Positions 40,266 to 55,200 of a stretch of DNA of 64,000 nucleotides are shown piece after piece (the first letter of the stretch is position 1; the number at the start of each line of letters is the position of its first letter). The stretch comes from Chionis minor (lineage: Eukaryota; Chordata; Aves; Charadriiformes; Chionididae), in assembly GCA_013398295.1 (NCBI GenBank), contig VZSF01000950.1, positions 186,001-250,000 of the forward strand. The letters are read 5' to 3'. The notes under the pieces are model-generated. The model worked only from the letters and a program-made list of their open reading frames with translations. It was not told where the DNA came from and did no database searches. The translations under genes were made by a program, and so were the position numbers.

Positions 40266-43200
40266 CTGTGGGGACAGGATTTGGGAGCAGTCAGGAAGTC
40301 TCAGTGAAAGAGCATACCTGTATTACCTGTCGAGTGAGCCTCGAAATTAACAGATGTATGTGGCTTCAGCTTTTCACAGTTTGGCTTTTCAGTAATAAAA
40401 ATCACATAGACTAGATTGTTTCTTTACCATTCAGTCCTCATTATTATTGTGTTCAGCTTACAGACCACATTGCTTTCTTTGCAAAATACGTATGGTTCTG
40501 ACTGGTGAAGAAATTCTAAGCCTAAACAAACCCAACCTCACTAATTTAATAAAGAAGTCTTTGTTTTCATCTCAGAATAGTTGATGAGTTTTCTTTTTTC
40601 CTAAGGATGAGCATTGTTTATTTCACTTAATTATATCCAGTCGTTCTGCATGGGAAATGCTAACTTGTCTCTCCCTGGGCCCCCAGCACATTAGATCTAT
40701 TGATTACTGCCACTCTGTCGTGTACACACAGTGATGCAATACTTTGGTGCCTGTAGGGATGGATGGCAGCCTTTAAAATATTAATAGCTCCTCTCATCAT
40801 GTAGGACTCACCCTGATCTCGGTGAATCTCTGATGACTCTTTCGTCAGCCTATCCTACCTTCCCCATCGCAGCGCCGCGCAGCAGGAGAGCCCAGTGCAA
40901 GCAGTGAGCTGAAATTGGGGCTGCCAGACCAAGCAGCATGTCGGGAGCGTGAACAGAGATGCTTTCTGCAGTTATTTAGTCGTTTTGCAAAACTAACACA
41001 CATTCTAATATTCATTAGGTTCAAGTACAAGTGATTTAGCTTATCATGTGCACATAGCAAATTACCGAGTTTTTGCCCCAAGATCATGTATCAGGGAAAG
41101 GCTGTTCCTACACTGTGCTGTGACGTGGTTTAGGCGTGACCTTCCACAACCACTTGTAATGGTGAACTCACTCTGTCTCCATACACGAAGAGCTACGGTA
41201 AACAATACCAACCTAATCCTTCCCTATGCCTTCATTCATTCTGGTCTCTTCTAATTTTCAGTAAACTACCTTACTCTTCCATGGTGTCCAGGCCCAGCAA
41301 GTGAAATACAAGAGGAGAGAAAAGAGGAGAGCTATGCCTTGTCCATCGCATGAGTTACGAAGAGATCTACCTTCAACCCAACAACTGTCATCTATAGCAT
41401 ATTCAGCAGCTTCACGGAGACAACGGGTTCATCTTCACTAACAAACTCACGAGAACATAGAAGGTGACACAAACCTTAAGGGATGTGAAATGATTAAGTT
41501 GATTTTGCTCCTACAGAACGTGAGAATTTCAGTTTTAAAAAGACTCACAATGGCAAAATTCCAGTTGATCTTACCAGAAATAACTCCCAGTACATTCCTG
41601 ATACAAAGCCCAAATTTTATGTCCTTTAAGCCTTTGTGACAAGGATGTACAGCTGCTTCAAAAAGATTTCGGCTGAGAAAACATGCAAACAATTGTACCC
41701 CCAAATTAACAAATTTCCCTGAACCTGTTTGTCCGAAATGGCAGAACCATTATAACCTGACATTTTCCAAAATCCAACCTGAACCGCTCATATTATAAAC
41801 AAATTGTAGTAGGCTATGTACAGTGGAAGTGTTTGGATCTGAAGGGTAGACTGGGATTATGACACTATTTTACATATCAACACAAGTCAATTGCATTCAT
41901 CAGAAGTTTCCAGGTATGGGACAAATTTAGAAAGTAAGTGTTTTCCTTACAAGTACAGAAGGAGGCAAGGCTCCATGTATACTGTGAGGGTATTAAAAAT
42001 GTATCACTTGCGTAGGAGAGCTGAAAGTAATCTTGCACGGGTTCATATAAATCCAACATTTTGTAGCTTTCCATTCCCTGACTCTGCAAATAGGGTTTAC
42101 TAAGCATTTTCCCTTTAATTGCTTTTCTTGCAAACTTGTTGTTTAATGAGAGAAATATTTTCACAGAACTTTTTAAAGAGCATAAAGAAAATACAGGCTT
42201 AGTTTTAAAATATATCTGTAGACTATTTTCATCTTTTGGATTTTGAATTTTCACTGAGAATTTGTCTGCGATCAATCAAGTGACATGATTAAGTTCAGAA
42301 AATTCACAAAAGTGTAACTTTCCCAGGAGGGGCAAAAGTTGCAGCAATTTTTGTGCATGGAAGTGTTTGCACTCGTTCTGAAAGTAATTATGCTGTGACA
42401 TTTCTAAAGCTTAAATAATGATTAAACTATCACATGCTATGAACTCAATATGTTTAAATTTTTCATTGCATCTGGCTTTCAAGTGCTCCTTTCATTTTAC
42501 TATGGCTCACTAGGGGATTTACATAGCCAGCTAGAATCACACACACGGGTTTCCCTGCACCATTTAGCCTAAACACTTCCATGCACTTTAAGAAACTTAT
42601 CCAAACCATAGAAAAAAAAAATTTAGTAAAAAGTTTGGTGCATATGATTTTAAGTTCACTAACTACTGTACAGCAGCTTTTATTTTGTACCTTAACAAGC
42701 AGTAATGAACAATTAAAACATACATACATTTCAATAAAGTAATTACGAAGTCATTTGAGAGAGACAGCCAGACAGATATTTAAACTTAAAATAAGCCCAC
42801 ATTTCTGAAGCGAACATAGAATAGAGTTGTGGGTGCTCACCGATAAATAACCAAGACTAAACTAAGTGTACAAACTACAAGATACATTTGAGATCAATCA
42901 GTATGATCTTGAAAAAAACACAAGTTCCTTTTTCAGGTTTTAGGGACTACAAGCAGTCATGTCTTGTCTGATAGGAAAAAGATGGATCGCTTTTCTCATT
43001 AACATTCTTGAGGCTTCAATCTGAAGGCAAAACCAAACCTTCTGAAAAGCCTGCAGCTCACCCAGAAGAAGTGGTTTGTTTGTGTCCATCTGTACACTGG
43101 TGGTTCTTGACAACACAGTGTTTCGTCCTGGCAAAAATTTAAACTCTCCTGTGCTCATGCAACTATTTTTCATTTGTTTTCAGAAGAGTTAAGGCAGCTG

Positions 43201-45725
43201 GAAATTCTCTGTTTTCAGCTAGGCACTGGAAATCACTAGTTAACTACCAGAACAATTCAGTCTTATTTGTTCCCTTAAATGCTACATAATTAACTACCAG
43301 TCTTCTATTTAAAATAAGCTTGAAAACAAACACTTCCAGCTTCATAAGGTTTAGTTTAGCAGATACCATAGATTTGTAGTATTGCTTTAAAAATTCATAC
43401 TACATTTTGTTTCTATTTGGGGGTATGGGGAAGGTTTCCTACCTGTTTTCCTCTATGTTTTTTTCAGCACCACGTAAAAATAATCTATTTGCCTTGTGAA
43501 AGAATATTAGTGTTGGATTATTCATAGTGGATAGTATCAAATTTTCACTCATTCAGTCAGTGCCACTTCCCTCCTGTATCATCATCACTGAAATAGTACA
43601 GATATGAGTGCAAATTGAGGAAACTAAGTCAGAGCTACCGTACTGCAAGAGGTGCCAGTGTGGACTAACTTCAAAAGATGGAGCTGGTTATAGTAAGTAA
43701 TTCTTTAATTTGTCTTCAGTTTGGCAGACATGTACTGGCAGACAATACCCTCCTCTTCCTCTTAACCTCAAGAAGAGCAGTGTGCAAGGCTTCCCATCTT
43801 CCTCACCTTGGCTGGTGTAACCCGGCTCAGTAAGGAGCTCAAAGAAGAGGGAGAAGGTGCGCATCTTCCTTGGAACACAGACTAAGTACACCTGAACTGG
43901 GGAAAGCTGCTGGAGTACACAGAAGACCAGGCAGGCAAGAAGAGAGCAGAGGAGGACAAAGGACATGCCTATGTCGCGGAGCCAACCCACAACGCAACCT
44001 CAGAGGTGATGGAGAGCAGAGGACTTGGCTAGGAATCAGAGAAAGGAAACGGGAGTTTCCTTTACAGTCTGGAGACCCAGGTGCTGGCAGGCACGGCAGA
44101 GCTAGAGGAAAGGAGTCACCCATTCAGACAGCGAGGGGAGGGGGAAGGCTTCTTGTGAAGCACTTGTAATTAGTCTCTATTACCCACCCCTCTTACTGGT
44201 AGTTACTATATGTATCATTTTTCTCTTTCAAAAACCTAACAGTTCAAGAGATCTGGAGCACCTGAGAGTACCTGGCACGCTTACTTCACGCCAGAGAGGG
44301 AAGAGGAGCAGATACGCTGCAGGACCACTGGAGAGAGCAGGCCTGAAGCCCCCACTTGCTACCTGCCTGCCATACTGCATTCAACACAATAAGCACAGCC
44401 TGGCATCGCACTGAACAGCCTCATTCATGGCATTTGGTACGTTGCATACGGCCATAAATGTAAAGCGGTGAGGTACAGACTCCATCACAAGCCAGAGCAG
44501 AAGGTGGGCTTCCACAGCTTCTACCTGCTTCCTTGTGGGAAGGGGGATGACAGGGAGCTGGCGGAAGAGCAAGGCAAATGCTGCAGGATGAGCCCCACCA
44601 CGCGCGGCTGGGGCTGTTCCTGTGAGGGATAAGGTATTGCACTGGCAGTATTTCTTCATGGGCTGCTGGTTTTCTTTATGAGCAACAATTCAACGTGCAA
44701 CGCTGCAATAAGGTGCAGTGTAGCTATTTAAAAACCAAACCAAGGAAGTGAGCGGCCTTAAACGATGAAATTATTGTTAATTCAAGGACATCACAGTCAC
44801 AGTTGATTACGGGAAACCAAAGTTACACAAAGACACTCGGTTACGATTATCATCTGTGGCTGGTCAAAAATGCAGAAAAATTAGAAATTATAAAAACATT
44901 TGTCCTTTTATTTTCAAGACCAGCATTTTCTTTGGAAATAAAATCTTTAGCCTGTCGTTTCTGCTCTCTTCAATCCACCTCCTTTCTTCCAGTAAAGTTT
45001 AAAAAAACCCTACAACCCAAACCAACCAAGGGGAAAAAAAAAATCACAGCCTAAACCTTTCATTTTTGATTATTTTTTTTAAAAAAATTACTCTTGAACA
45101 GCAAGTGTTTGTATGCAAAAATACTTTATATGGCTGTTTGAGAACAGCAGAATACTAGGATACTTCTCAGTACCTGCATGTACTGTTCTACCTCTACCAG
45201 TGCTTGCTTAGGCAGCAAAAAATTAGTTACAAGTATAGAAGAAATACACACAAACTTCTAATTATTCTACTTCTTATGCAAGAAGTGACAAGTATCAGAC
45301 CAGTAAGTAAAAAATAAATAAATAAGAAGAATGTTAATACAACAACAAAATTCCACTGGTGTATTGATTTTACCGTATTTCTCTAGGTCATCCCTTGGAT
45401 TTCCTTTTTTTCAAACCACACTTTGCAGCATACTTAAAACAAGATAGAAGTTTTACATTGTGTGGAAAATATTGTGTCTTTAGCTTTTAAATAATATCTT
45501 GTTCCTCAGCATAAAAATTTATATTCACTTGTACAACTGACTTTATACCTACATTTCATCAGAACAATCCAACGTTGAAGAAAGGTCCAAAATCTCCATT
45601 TTTGTATGCTCAGAAACTGCCAAAGGCTAAGGCTGCTATAGTCCAATCCATTGGAATATGCTTGGCAGTTTCAGTAGGAGTCAAATCAGTTTTTCAGATA
45701 TTCTAAGTGCACTGAAGTGGTGTGT
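40266..45725 (-). other. CTNND2 intron, no gene
   Basis: Mostly AT-rich intron. A purine-rich, moderately GC-rich patch at 43680-44650 carries overlapping frames on both strands, including a minus frame with a hydrophobic start (43688-43990) that I do not recognise and regard as chance. Confidence 0.55.
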
Positions 45726-46241
45726 GCTGTCATGGTTTAACCCCCGCCAGCAGCTGGGACCACACAGCCGCTCGCGCAGTTCTCGCTCTTTCCCCCAATA
45801 TAGACAGGGAGAAGAGAAAGAAAAGGAGAGGAAAGGGAAGGGGAGAAAACCAGCCTTGTGGGCTGAGATAAGAACAGTTTAATAGAACAGTATCAGAAAA
45901 GGAAAACAGCAATAATAACAACAATGACACAAGTCACTCCCACCAGCTTGTAAATTGGTGAACTGGCACCTTCCCGAGCAATGATCACAAACTCCCACCC
46001 TCCTGCCAGCCCCCGTTTATATACTAAGCATGAGGTCTATGGTATGGAGCATTTCACTTGGCCATGCCACTGGCCTGTCTATGCTCCTTCTCAGCTTCTA
46101 CGGGAAGCTGAAAAAAGTCCTTGAATGGTATAAACATCACCTAGCCACAACAAAAACCATGTAAGCATCTTTGCCATTGCTTTCATACCAAATCTCAAAT
46201 ATAGCAGCCACTAAAAAGAAAACTAACTCTATCCCAGGACA
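45726..46241 (-). mobile_element. Solo LTR, endogenous retrovirus, minus orientation (LTR-C)
   Basis: On the plus strand it starts TGTCATGGTTTAACCCC and ends CTATCCCAGGACA, so both ends have the TG...CA form. It is 516 bp. The TATA box on minus is at 46016-46023 (plus TTTATATA), and TTTAATAGAAC at about 45877-45890 is the reverse of the polyadenylation-type signal. The flanks TGTGC (45721-45725) and TCTGC (46242-46246) form a 5-bp target duplication with one mismatch. There is no internal retroviral sequence, so this is a solo LTR left by recombination between the two LTRs of a provirus. Confidence 0.9.
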
Positions 46242-49200
46242 TCTGCTAACACAGAAAATGTACCAATTGAACATACAGTATTAAACCAATTTTTAACATA
46301 CACTGGTAAAAGAGTAGCTGTATTATTAGAAGTGTTCAGCAGACCACCTATGTCGGCACCACTGCTCCAGATTTTAAAAGCATGTTTCTTTCTGCTAGTT
46401 TTCCTGTGACAAGAGGGGATTCCGCACTACCTGGCACCGCCAAACTGGAAGAGTACAGCTCATAGCTGTCCTTTCCTCACTCGTTTGGTGGCAAACCCCG
46501 AGAGAAGCTGGATGCTCAGCTGCCCACCGCTATCCACAGTCCTGGGCTGGGCAGCACAATTACGCAGAGAAAAGATTAGATTTCCAAAAAACCGAAAACC
46601 AACAAAGCAGCAAGAAACAAAGACCAAAGTGAATCAGCATGGTACTGAATATTAATTCAATAAATAGTCATTAAAGCTTATGGGAGCTTCAGTGAGATTA
46701 CAAAAAAATATTCATCAGCACCGTCAGTGATGGAATAGCCAGGAAACCTGGTTGGGAATCAGAGCTGGTGAGTCATGAGATGTTTTCTTCCCTTCTCCCA
46801 GAGGGTTGGGCCTTGTCTGATGACCAGAGCTCACCCAAAACGTACCCCACAGTCCTAAGCAGAAGAGTATCTGACGTAAGACACCCACTAGGAACTTGGG
46901 CTCTAAGGATCTTACCAGTGTCAGAAGTTAAACAGTTTTCTAAGTGCTGAGAAATCATGGTAACTGCTGAAAAATGGGTCTAGTACCCTTACACTGCTTA
47001 GACATGGGGGGCGAAGAAGCACATCCTATTACATTTTGCTATTTGTCATGTTACTACATCACATGACTACAGTGAGGATTTAAAAACAAACACATGATGT
47101 AAAGTCTGACAGGAATTAAGTACGATCAGTATTCATGATGATGTTATTTTTACATACAGGACAGCCAGTTAAAGTAGTAGGAATCTGTGGGTTAACTGCA
47201 TTGTAAACTCAGAGAATTTTGTATTTTTTCTACCTTATATTGTAGTGCCATTGCTGGGTCACAAAGCTAAACAGGCAGATGATTAGCTGGATTGTTGTAA
47301 AGAAGAAACACACAAGAAGAAACCCCAAAAAATTGTTTCCTGTGGGGATATCAATGACAGTCTGTCCCTAGCATCTGCCAGTCAAACATCTGAAAAGTTA
47401 CTCCCAGTTTCCTAATGCTTGGACTGCAGATCTCATGGAATACTTCACAAACTGTAACTTCACAGTACGTAACAATTCAAGATGATATTATAGTAATAGT
47501 ATGGTCAATCTTCAAAAAAAACCAAAAAAAAAAAAACCCCAGAAGAAAAAGGCTGAATTATGAAATGGGACTAATATATTACATTATAGAGCAGAATTTA
47601 TCGTGAAAAAATATTCAATAATACATTATCTGCTAGTTGTTCAATTATAAAATAATTACCGTATAATGACAAGTTACATACAGAACTATATTATTACAAG
47701 ATAAGGGCATGATTAATTCAGTATTCTAAATCTATGCAATAATTACTTCTGAACTGGCTAAAATAATTACACTACAAACTCCAGAAACATATACCTAGTC
47801 AGCCCCCATGAGATAACTGCATGCTTTTTACATAGTTTTTCATGCGAAGTTCCCAATGAAAATATCATGCAAGTGAAAGGAGAAGGATTTTTTTCTCTCC
47901 TTAAGATTTAAAGTCTGTTGGCTTACCAGGGCACATTTCCTTCTCCAAGGAAGTAGTAAAGTGGAGCACTACTATTGTGGTATACATTTGCATTTGGTCA
48001 GTCATCTATTGCGATGCCAGTTCTAATTGACAAAGGAAATAGACCAAAACATGCTCAAACGAACACTTAATTAGGTCCCATACCAATTATAAACAACACT
48101 TCACTCACCTTCGATCAACTGACAGAAGTAGTAATGATAAATTATAGAGTAAGTGTAAATAAAGTGTTTTTAATTAGTGTAATTAATCACTTCACACATT
48201 CTTCAACCTGCTTTGCTCATTTGGGTAACAGTTGAAAGAAAGCATTAGCAAAACTCCTTCAATGTCCTTTAAACATTCATTTACAGAGTTAATAAGTTGA
48301 GGTGCCTTACATCCTAGAGGGAGGAACCATCTCCTCACTGTTAGTATATGCCTGATTAAGGATTTCAAATACCAAAAAGTCATCACTTACTCTTTCTTCT
48401 GCCTCTCAGGTCATTTAGTTTGAGCGTGAAATATTGATTTCCACCTTACAACCTCCTTTTTTCATTTGTTCATTTAAGTGTATACTCATGGTTTGTAGTT
48501 GCTAACTGCTCATAGTTGTACTTTTTGCCTGGTTTTGCAAAGGAATGGATGATTTAAAAAGATGTAATAAAATAAAAGATCAAGTCAGGTATCTGAGCAC
48601 TCAATTTCTGAGCGTTCAACTGTATTTGGGATGGTGGGGGAATCCTACAAATTGACTGAAAAAGCAATAACACTAGGGATAACTCGTGATGATAACCTAC
48701 CAGGGTCTTTCCACAGCATCTGACAGTAGGGAAGCGGGGATGATAGTTAAAGACAAGGTGGATGGACCTGTTCCTAGGGATACTAAATACTTTGGCACCT
48801 CACTGACGTATCCGGTTTGCCAAGTCCCGCTCCCAGAATTAAGCTGCTTATCCGGCTGGAACCAGGAATCAACGTTCCCTCCAAATGGTAACAGTAAGGA
48901 ACATCTGTTTGTTTTAAATGCCTCTGTTCCAGTATGGCGTATTTTTGAGGTCATCTGAAGCATTCTTTGAAGCAACTGAGATGATTTAGGATGGTTTTGG
49001 AAGGCAGTGGAACTGAGGGAGGGGAAAGGAAGCCCGGCAGGTGCCTCAGGGGGTGGCAAGGAGCAGCCACCTTGCCACTGAAGTACAGATGTCCCTCCCC
49101 TCTTCCTCATTTGCTAGTCTCTGGAGAAGTTGCAAGAAGTGCAGGTGGAGGCAGGGGGCAATTGCGGGGGGAAATCCTGGGAACTAGATGAAACACCTTT

Positions 49201-52200
49201 GTGCCGATCATAAAAAGAAGATATTTTCTTAATTACCAGCAGAAAAGGAGAGATTAAACCAAGGCAAAACTTACAGTCTGAAGATGAAAACAAATCCTGT
49301 CACCTATAACAGGTCAAACAGATTCTATAGGAAAAGAACAACTTTTGAGCCCACTATTAATGAGATCTCAAACAGAAGATAACAAGTAGCTATAATAATA
49401 GTAGTAATTATTGCCCCCATTCTCCCTCCAAAACTAGTACTAGTACTAGAATAGTACTAGGAAAATGTTTCAAGATCTACCTTCTAAGAAATATTAAATA
49501 TTGGAGACATCAGTACCTTTATATTAGAAGAAAAAATGCCGAGGCTACAATATAACAAAGGTATTACATTGCCTAGTAATTCAGAAAGTTGGGAAAAAAA
49601 GAGGTGGGGGGAGTGAACGCATGCTTAAAATGAAGAAATAAATGATAATACTTCATATGCTAAATCACAAGCAGCGCCTTTGTTATGAAACAAACACGTC
49701 TCTTTAGATCAGAGGCAGCAATTCTTAAACAAGTATAATGAAAACAAACTCGTGTTACAAAAAATGAGCACAATTTATATGCAATACCATGCTCTACCAG
49801 CATTAAGGGGGCTATGTTCTACCTACAAATACAGAAAAGGGCTTTAGTGTTGCTACAGAACTTATTCTTAGGTACGGGAAAATAGGATTTGGTGGAATGC
49901 ATTCAGAAATGTAGAGTAAGTTCATTTTCATCCAAGAATTCTATAAATTATGTATATATGAAGAAATGATGCAAAAACTAGGCTGATACCACTATGTAAG
50001 GGAAGAATACAAGGATATCCCTTGTAACTCTCTTTCTGACCTAATTACTATTGGAATGAAAGATGAAGAACTCTTTATTTCAAGAGTAAGTGAACTGCGA
50101 ATAGAAAACAGTTTCATTACATGCTGGTTATCTTCTGCTTTTTACACAAGGTAAAAATTCTGCCATTATTGTAAGAGGAAAATGGAGGTGTTGGCTAGGA
50201 TTTGAAATAATAAATTGCTACTCCAAGGGACAGCAAAGCACCACAAACGTCCACTAGAAGTAGCAGAAAAACATAAGATATGAAGTGCACAGAAAAACAT
50301 AAAGCCTGCATCCTACTCCAAGAGTAAATAGTTCTTTTTTGTTTACTGATTTTTATTTTTTTTTAATGCTCATATTTAAATGTCAGAGTTGGGGCAGGAG
50401 GATAGCATCAATGTCTAATTCAGAGAGAACGCCTGACACTACCAGGTTTCCAAGTACTGCATCTAATGCTAATGAAATGCCTCTAAATAAGAGCAATCCC
50501 TGTGCGATTAAACTAGGACTGGGAAATGTGATCTCCTCTTTGTGTTTGGTAGAAACATGTTTCAAAACCTTGGCACTCACAAAATATTATTGCCCAGTGG
50601 TTAAAACTGGCTAACTGTGCACCCGTGAGGGACAGCAAGAAAAACAGAGATAAATAAGTGGTTCTTCAGTAGCTGAGCTTAGTAAGGAAGTATTCAATGA
50701 GGAACAGTTTCTTTAGGGATAGATAACTTTTATGGCAAAAAATTTGTAGGCAATATATTATAAAGATAACAGAATTTCCAGTGAGTTAACATAAAAGTCT
50801 TCTAGAAGTTAGAAAACGTGTTGCAAATATGAAATACTAGTATACTCATGGAACAAGGTAACATAGCAAAGCCTAAGCAATCCTGACATAACAGGGTAAC
50901 TTCAGTGTCATTTACTCAGATAATGTATATTTTACTTTCTATGCCATGCTTCACATAGCATTACTCCAGATGTTTGTATGACATGTAATACAGACAGATC
51001 TTCTTTCATAAGCAATACTGGGTAATGGTTGACAGTAGGAAAAATCCGGAGTTCCATTACTAATGAGAGAAATTACTGAAGATTCTAGAGAACAAAACCC
51101 AAAGACATGCACTGAGCAAGAATACCTTTATACATATTTAAGCTCAGAATACAGAACTTGCCTTTGTCTTTTTTTTTTTTTTAATAGAGAAAGCCATCCT
51201 AAATTTAGATTAAAAACAAGGATAACCTACTACTGCAAATTTTTAAATGACCCCAAGATTAAACAACTTTTGTAGAAGATTAATCATATTTTATGAAATC
51301 GCTTGCTGAACTCTGCAGATAACAAAATCAGATAGTCTCTGAAAGAGGTAATTTATCATTGACCATTAGGACGATGTGCTTTATAGGAGCAATAGATAGA
51401 AAGAACACAGGAACAAGATGGGCAGCAAGGATAATAACTAAATTACATTTCTGTACTACGGGGGACGCAAAGAGGAAAAACAATATCCTTCAGCCTTCCA
51501 TCTAGGGATTTCTAAGGATGATCTGGAGCGCTTTTGGCAATAAAATTTCTGCTGGCACTTGACAGACCTCCACGAGAAGCCTCTGCCAACAAAACCTTGT
51601 CAGTGGCCTAAGGTGATGTGAATTCACGATGTGAATTACACGAAGACTATAAATCACTGCTTTCCACAAATGGCATGATTTGCTGATGGCGATGGCGCTA
51701 ATTCTGTGAAACTCTGCAGGTGGTACACAATACTAGGAGTGGCAGAAGTCACACAATACTTCACTGAAACAGAAGTTTGCTATCTATTAAAAGATCCGAC
51801 CGCGGAACCACAGGAGAACAGTACCTGAACTGAGCTTCTGGGTGGGATTAGATACATTTCTGAATGCGACCGCAAGAAGAAAGCAGCATGCGGGACGAGG
51901 CACTGCATGCACCAACACAGACAGCAAGCTCCCACTCAGAAGGAACTGCCATGTTTCCATTTGGGAAACACTGAATTTTGGCATAAATAATTGTTATTTT
52001 TTAATTTGTGTTTTCATTCTCAGCCTTCCATTTTGCAAAGAATAAATACATTTAAAATGGAGTTTTGTTTGTGCTTTGTTTACGGGAAAAAAAAGCCAAG
52101 TAATTTAAGAACATATTTTGCATGATTAAATCCTAATTTTTTGGAAGTATTTTACACCTTTAAAGACCCACTCTGAATATCAAGAGTTCCTAGTCACCCT

Positions 52201-55200
52201 CTGTGCCTAGCACAGCCTAAAGCTGCTATTGATAGTATTAAACTAATGTGTTCCCTTTTTATTTCTAGGAAATAAAATCAGATGGTTATACACATCACAC
52301 AAACATGACTCACATGGAAGCTGAATGCATTGTCAGAGATCAAAAAATGAGACAAATCTCTTCGGATAGACCTAAATTAGACTGTTGAAAAAAAAAAAAA
52401 ATTTTAAAAAAGCCTACCAGCTTCTGACTATAAAGCATATGAAACTACTCACAGATATATGGATGTAACACAAAAGGCATCAGTAGATCTATTATGCTAT
52501 TATGCTGTTCTGTGAACTTAACTAGTAGCACAAAACAGGTTTCCTCTTCTTGTGCAAAGTAGAATTCCCTTTTTTCCTGACCTTTGACGGGCTTAAATCT
52601 TGTATCTTTTCGTCCACATATGAAAATCACTATTTGGTCTCTGAGGCGAGCCAGTTCAGAATGTGTTTAGCGCTGCCTCAGAAGTCAATTAAGAAGTAAG
52701 TCAAAAAGGTCAGAATTTTATGACAACCTTTTTCATCTGCCAAAAACTCCTCTGCCATAAAACAAAGTACGCGCTTTCGCTTCTGCTTCCTCTTTCTGTG
52801 TGCACAAATGTGCACTACTCTCTGCTCTCATGTTGTACTCAGAAAACGCATTTCTCCATTTATAAGGCCAGAATGGAAAAAAAACGGAGGCAACTCTCTA
52901 CTCTGTATTATCACAGAAGTCACAAAAATCTTACTTTATGGACACCTATGTAAACTGCACGTAGCACAAAAAAACCCAAACCCAAACCCGTACCTCTCTA
53001 AATTTTCTGTTCCGTATGCATTATTTTACACAGGCTGTAAGAATAAGCCAACTCCCTCTTTTTCAAGGCTACATCTACCCAATGGCTTGCGCTCACAAGC
53101 TGGCACTGGCGGACCCCTGAAGGATGTGGCTCTTGGCACTTCTGACTGCGCCGAGCACGTGGGCGCTGCCGTGCCACTAGGGTAGGAGTAGAGCGAGTGG
53201 TTTATCAGCCTGTTGTGAGGATGTGGGCGCATTTGTTTCCTGGCCTGTGCTACAGACACAATATTTACTGATGTTCTTTTGCGCTGCAGGTTCAGATGCC
53301 AGAAGTCTTTCTTTGTTCTGCTCCTACAGATGCTCACATAAGTCACTGTCGTTTTCTAATGAGTTTCAGTAACTGCTTCCTGCAGTGGATGAGGGAACAC
53401 CTGGTTGCTTGTGTAGGATGCGTGTTTGCCACAGGCTAAACATTAAAAACTGATCACTATGTCCTTTCCATCTTTGATGTTGCTACTAATTGTTCCTGCT
53501 TTCCTGGTCTCAAGTGTCTAACCTTTCCATTTCCCCTTCCATGTATGTTTTACCTGCTGTTACTACTCCTCTGTTAATTTGATGTTCACATTTTGTACTG
53601 CAGTAATAAAGCTAGATTCTGAGGGGTTGTTTTCTTTAGGCAAGGATTTTAAATCAGTTGTGCAGCATAAAATGACACCAGGTACCAAAGTTGGACTCTT
53701 CTCAGGACAAGCGACCTCAGCAATACAAAGTATTATCCTGATATCAGTATGGAATTTATATATAAAAGCACATTTCATCATGTAGACACAACCGGAGATA
53801 AGGGAACCCCAAGAAACATGCTGCAGGTGACAGCACACCGAAAAAAAATTCAGCCTGTAGGCTGCTGTACAGAAAGAGAAGGAAATTCGAAATTACTTGG
53901 TTGCAATGTTGTCACAGTGTCACCTCTGGACTCCCAACATGCCACACTAATAAGCAATGTCAATTTGCTTGAAATTACGTAAGCATGCAAAAAGTGAGGA
54001 TAGCAAGGCCACTTTTACAGAGAAAACGTGTTTTGCATTTTATTTATTTATTCTATTTTATGGTGAGAGCCCATACTGTGGCCCCGCTCTTAAGTCTGAC
54101 TCTTTGCAGTGGTCTCCTCCTGCCTGCGTAAGGGAAGAGACAGAAAAGGAAAACTTCACTCAGGCTCCTAAAGTGAGAAGACCAGCACGGATTTAATAGG
54201 ATGCAGTACGTCAGCCTCAAAGACGTGCCTGTTTACCATCCTGACACCTGTGGTAAGAGCAGAGGTGAGGCAGTACTGAATGACAGTGTTTGATCTACAC
54301 CTTTTCATCTGATGGTGTTCTCAACACCTTTGAACTCTGCCTCTGATAGAGGATGAAAACAATAAAGTCCAAGCTCAGGACAGTCAGCGATGATGGAGCA
54401 TTTCCTGAGGCAGCGCTGGCTGTAAATACTGACACTGAGATCTAAGAGCTGGCTCTCGGGTCAACACCAGAGCGTGCTTCATATTATCAAATCTTAATGT
54501 TTTAGCAGGGTTTTAGCAATGAACCTAGTGATGAAACTTTACCTGGTCAGCTCTTCTGTAAAGACAGCAATCTCCTGCTGAGGACTGCCCCTGGAAGCAG
54601 ATCTCGGTGTTGCAGGGATCGGTTGTGCTACCAGCCAGTGGCTATTACAAGGTTCAATGACATGATGATTATTTCATGCTCACACTTAGGGTGACTAGGG
54701 TCAGGAAGGGGAGGTGGATAAAGGAAACAAATTCTTACCCCATTTCTCAGAAAGTGAAGTATTTAACAACCACTTCAAAAGACTGAACTCGATCCACAGT
54801 TGAGACAATTTCTGTGAGAACACACAACAAATAACTGCGAGACCACCCTTTAACAAAAGGTGTTCCTGTTTGTCCACCTTTTAGAAGATTTACCCCATTA
54901 CATATTGTGCAAAGATGACTTTGAAACCCCGAAGTTTTGAAGACAAGATATTAAAAAGGCTTGTACTAGCAGAGATTGATAGAACTGGGAGAGGCAGCCA
55001 AAATGCCACACCATAAATATTTACTCTGAATATAATACAATACTGACAAAAGTTTCATCAATAAATGAAAATTTGCTCAGACTTCATACTCTGATTTATC
55101 TGGAGCTAAGAACTATTGAGTCAGACAACTGCCAGGTTTTCATTAACGCAGCAGAAGGAAAGTTGGCATGACCCGTGTTACGCACTTCTGCCACTCCTTC

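Noticed and set aside
40026..40414. Plus-strand frames over the CTNND2 exon
   Set aside because: They are antisense shadows of the real minus-strand exon at 40093-40265.
43688..43990. 100-codon minus frame with signal-peptide-like start
   Set aside because: Unrecognised, in intron, no supporting splice or conservation evidence; hydrophobic N-terminus can arise by chance.
52974..52989. Telomere-like AAACCC repeats
   Set aside because: Only about three units, not the vertebrate TTAGGG type, and part of a simple A/C run.
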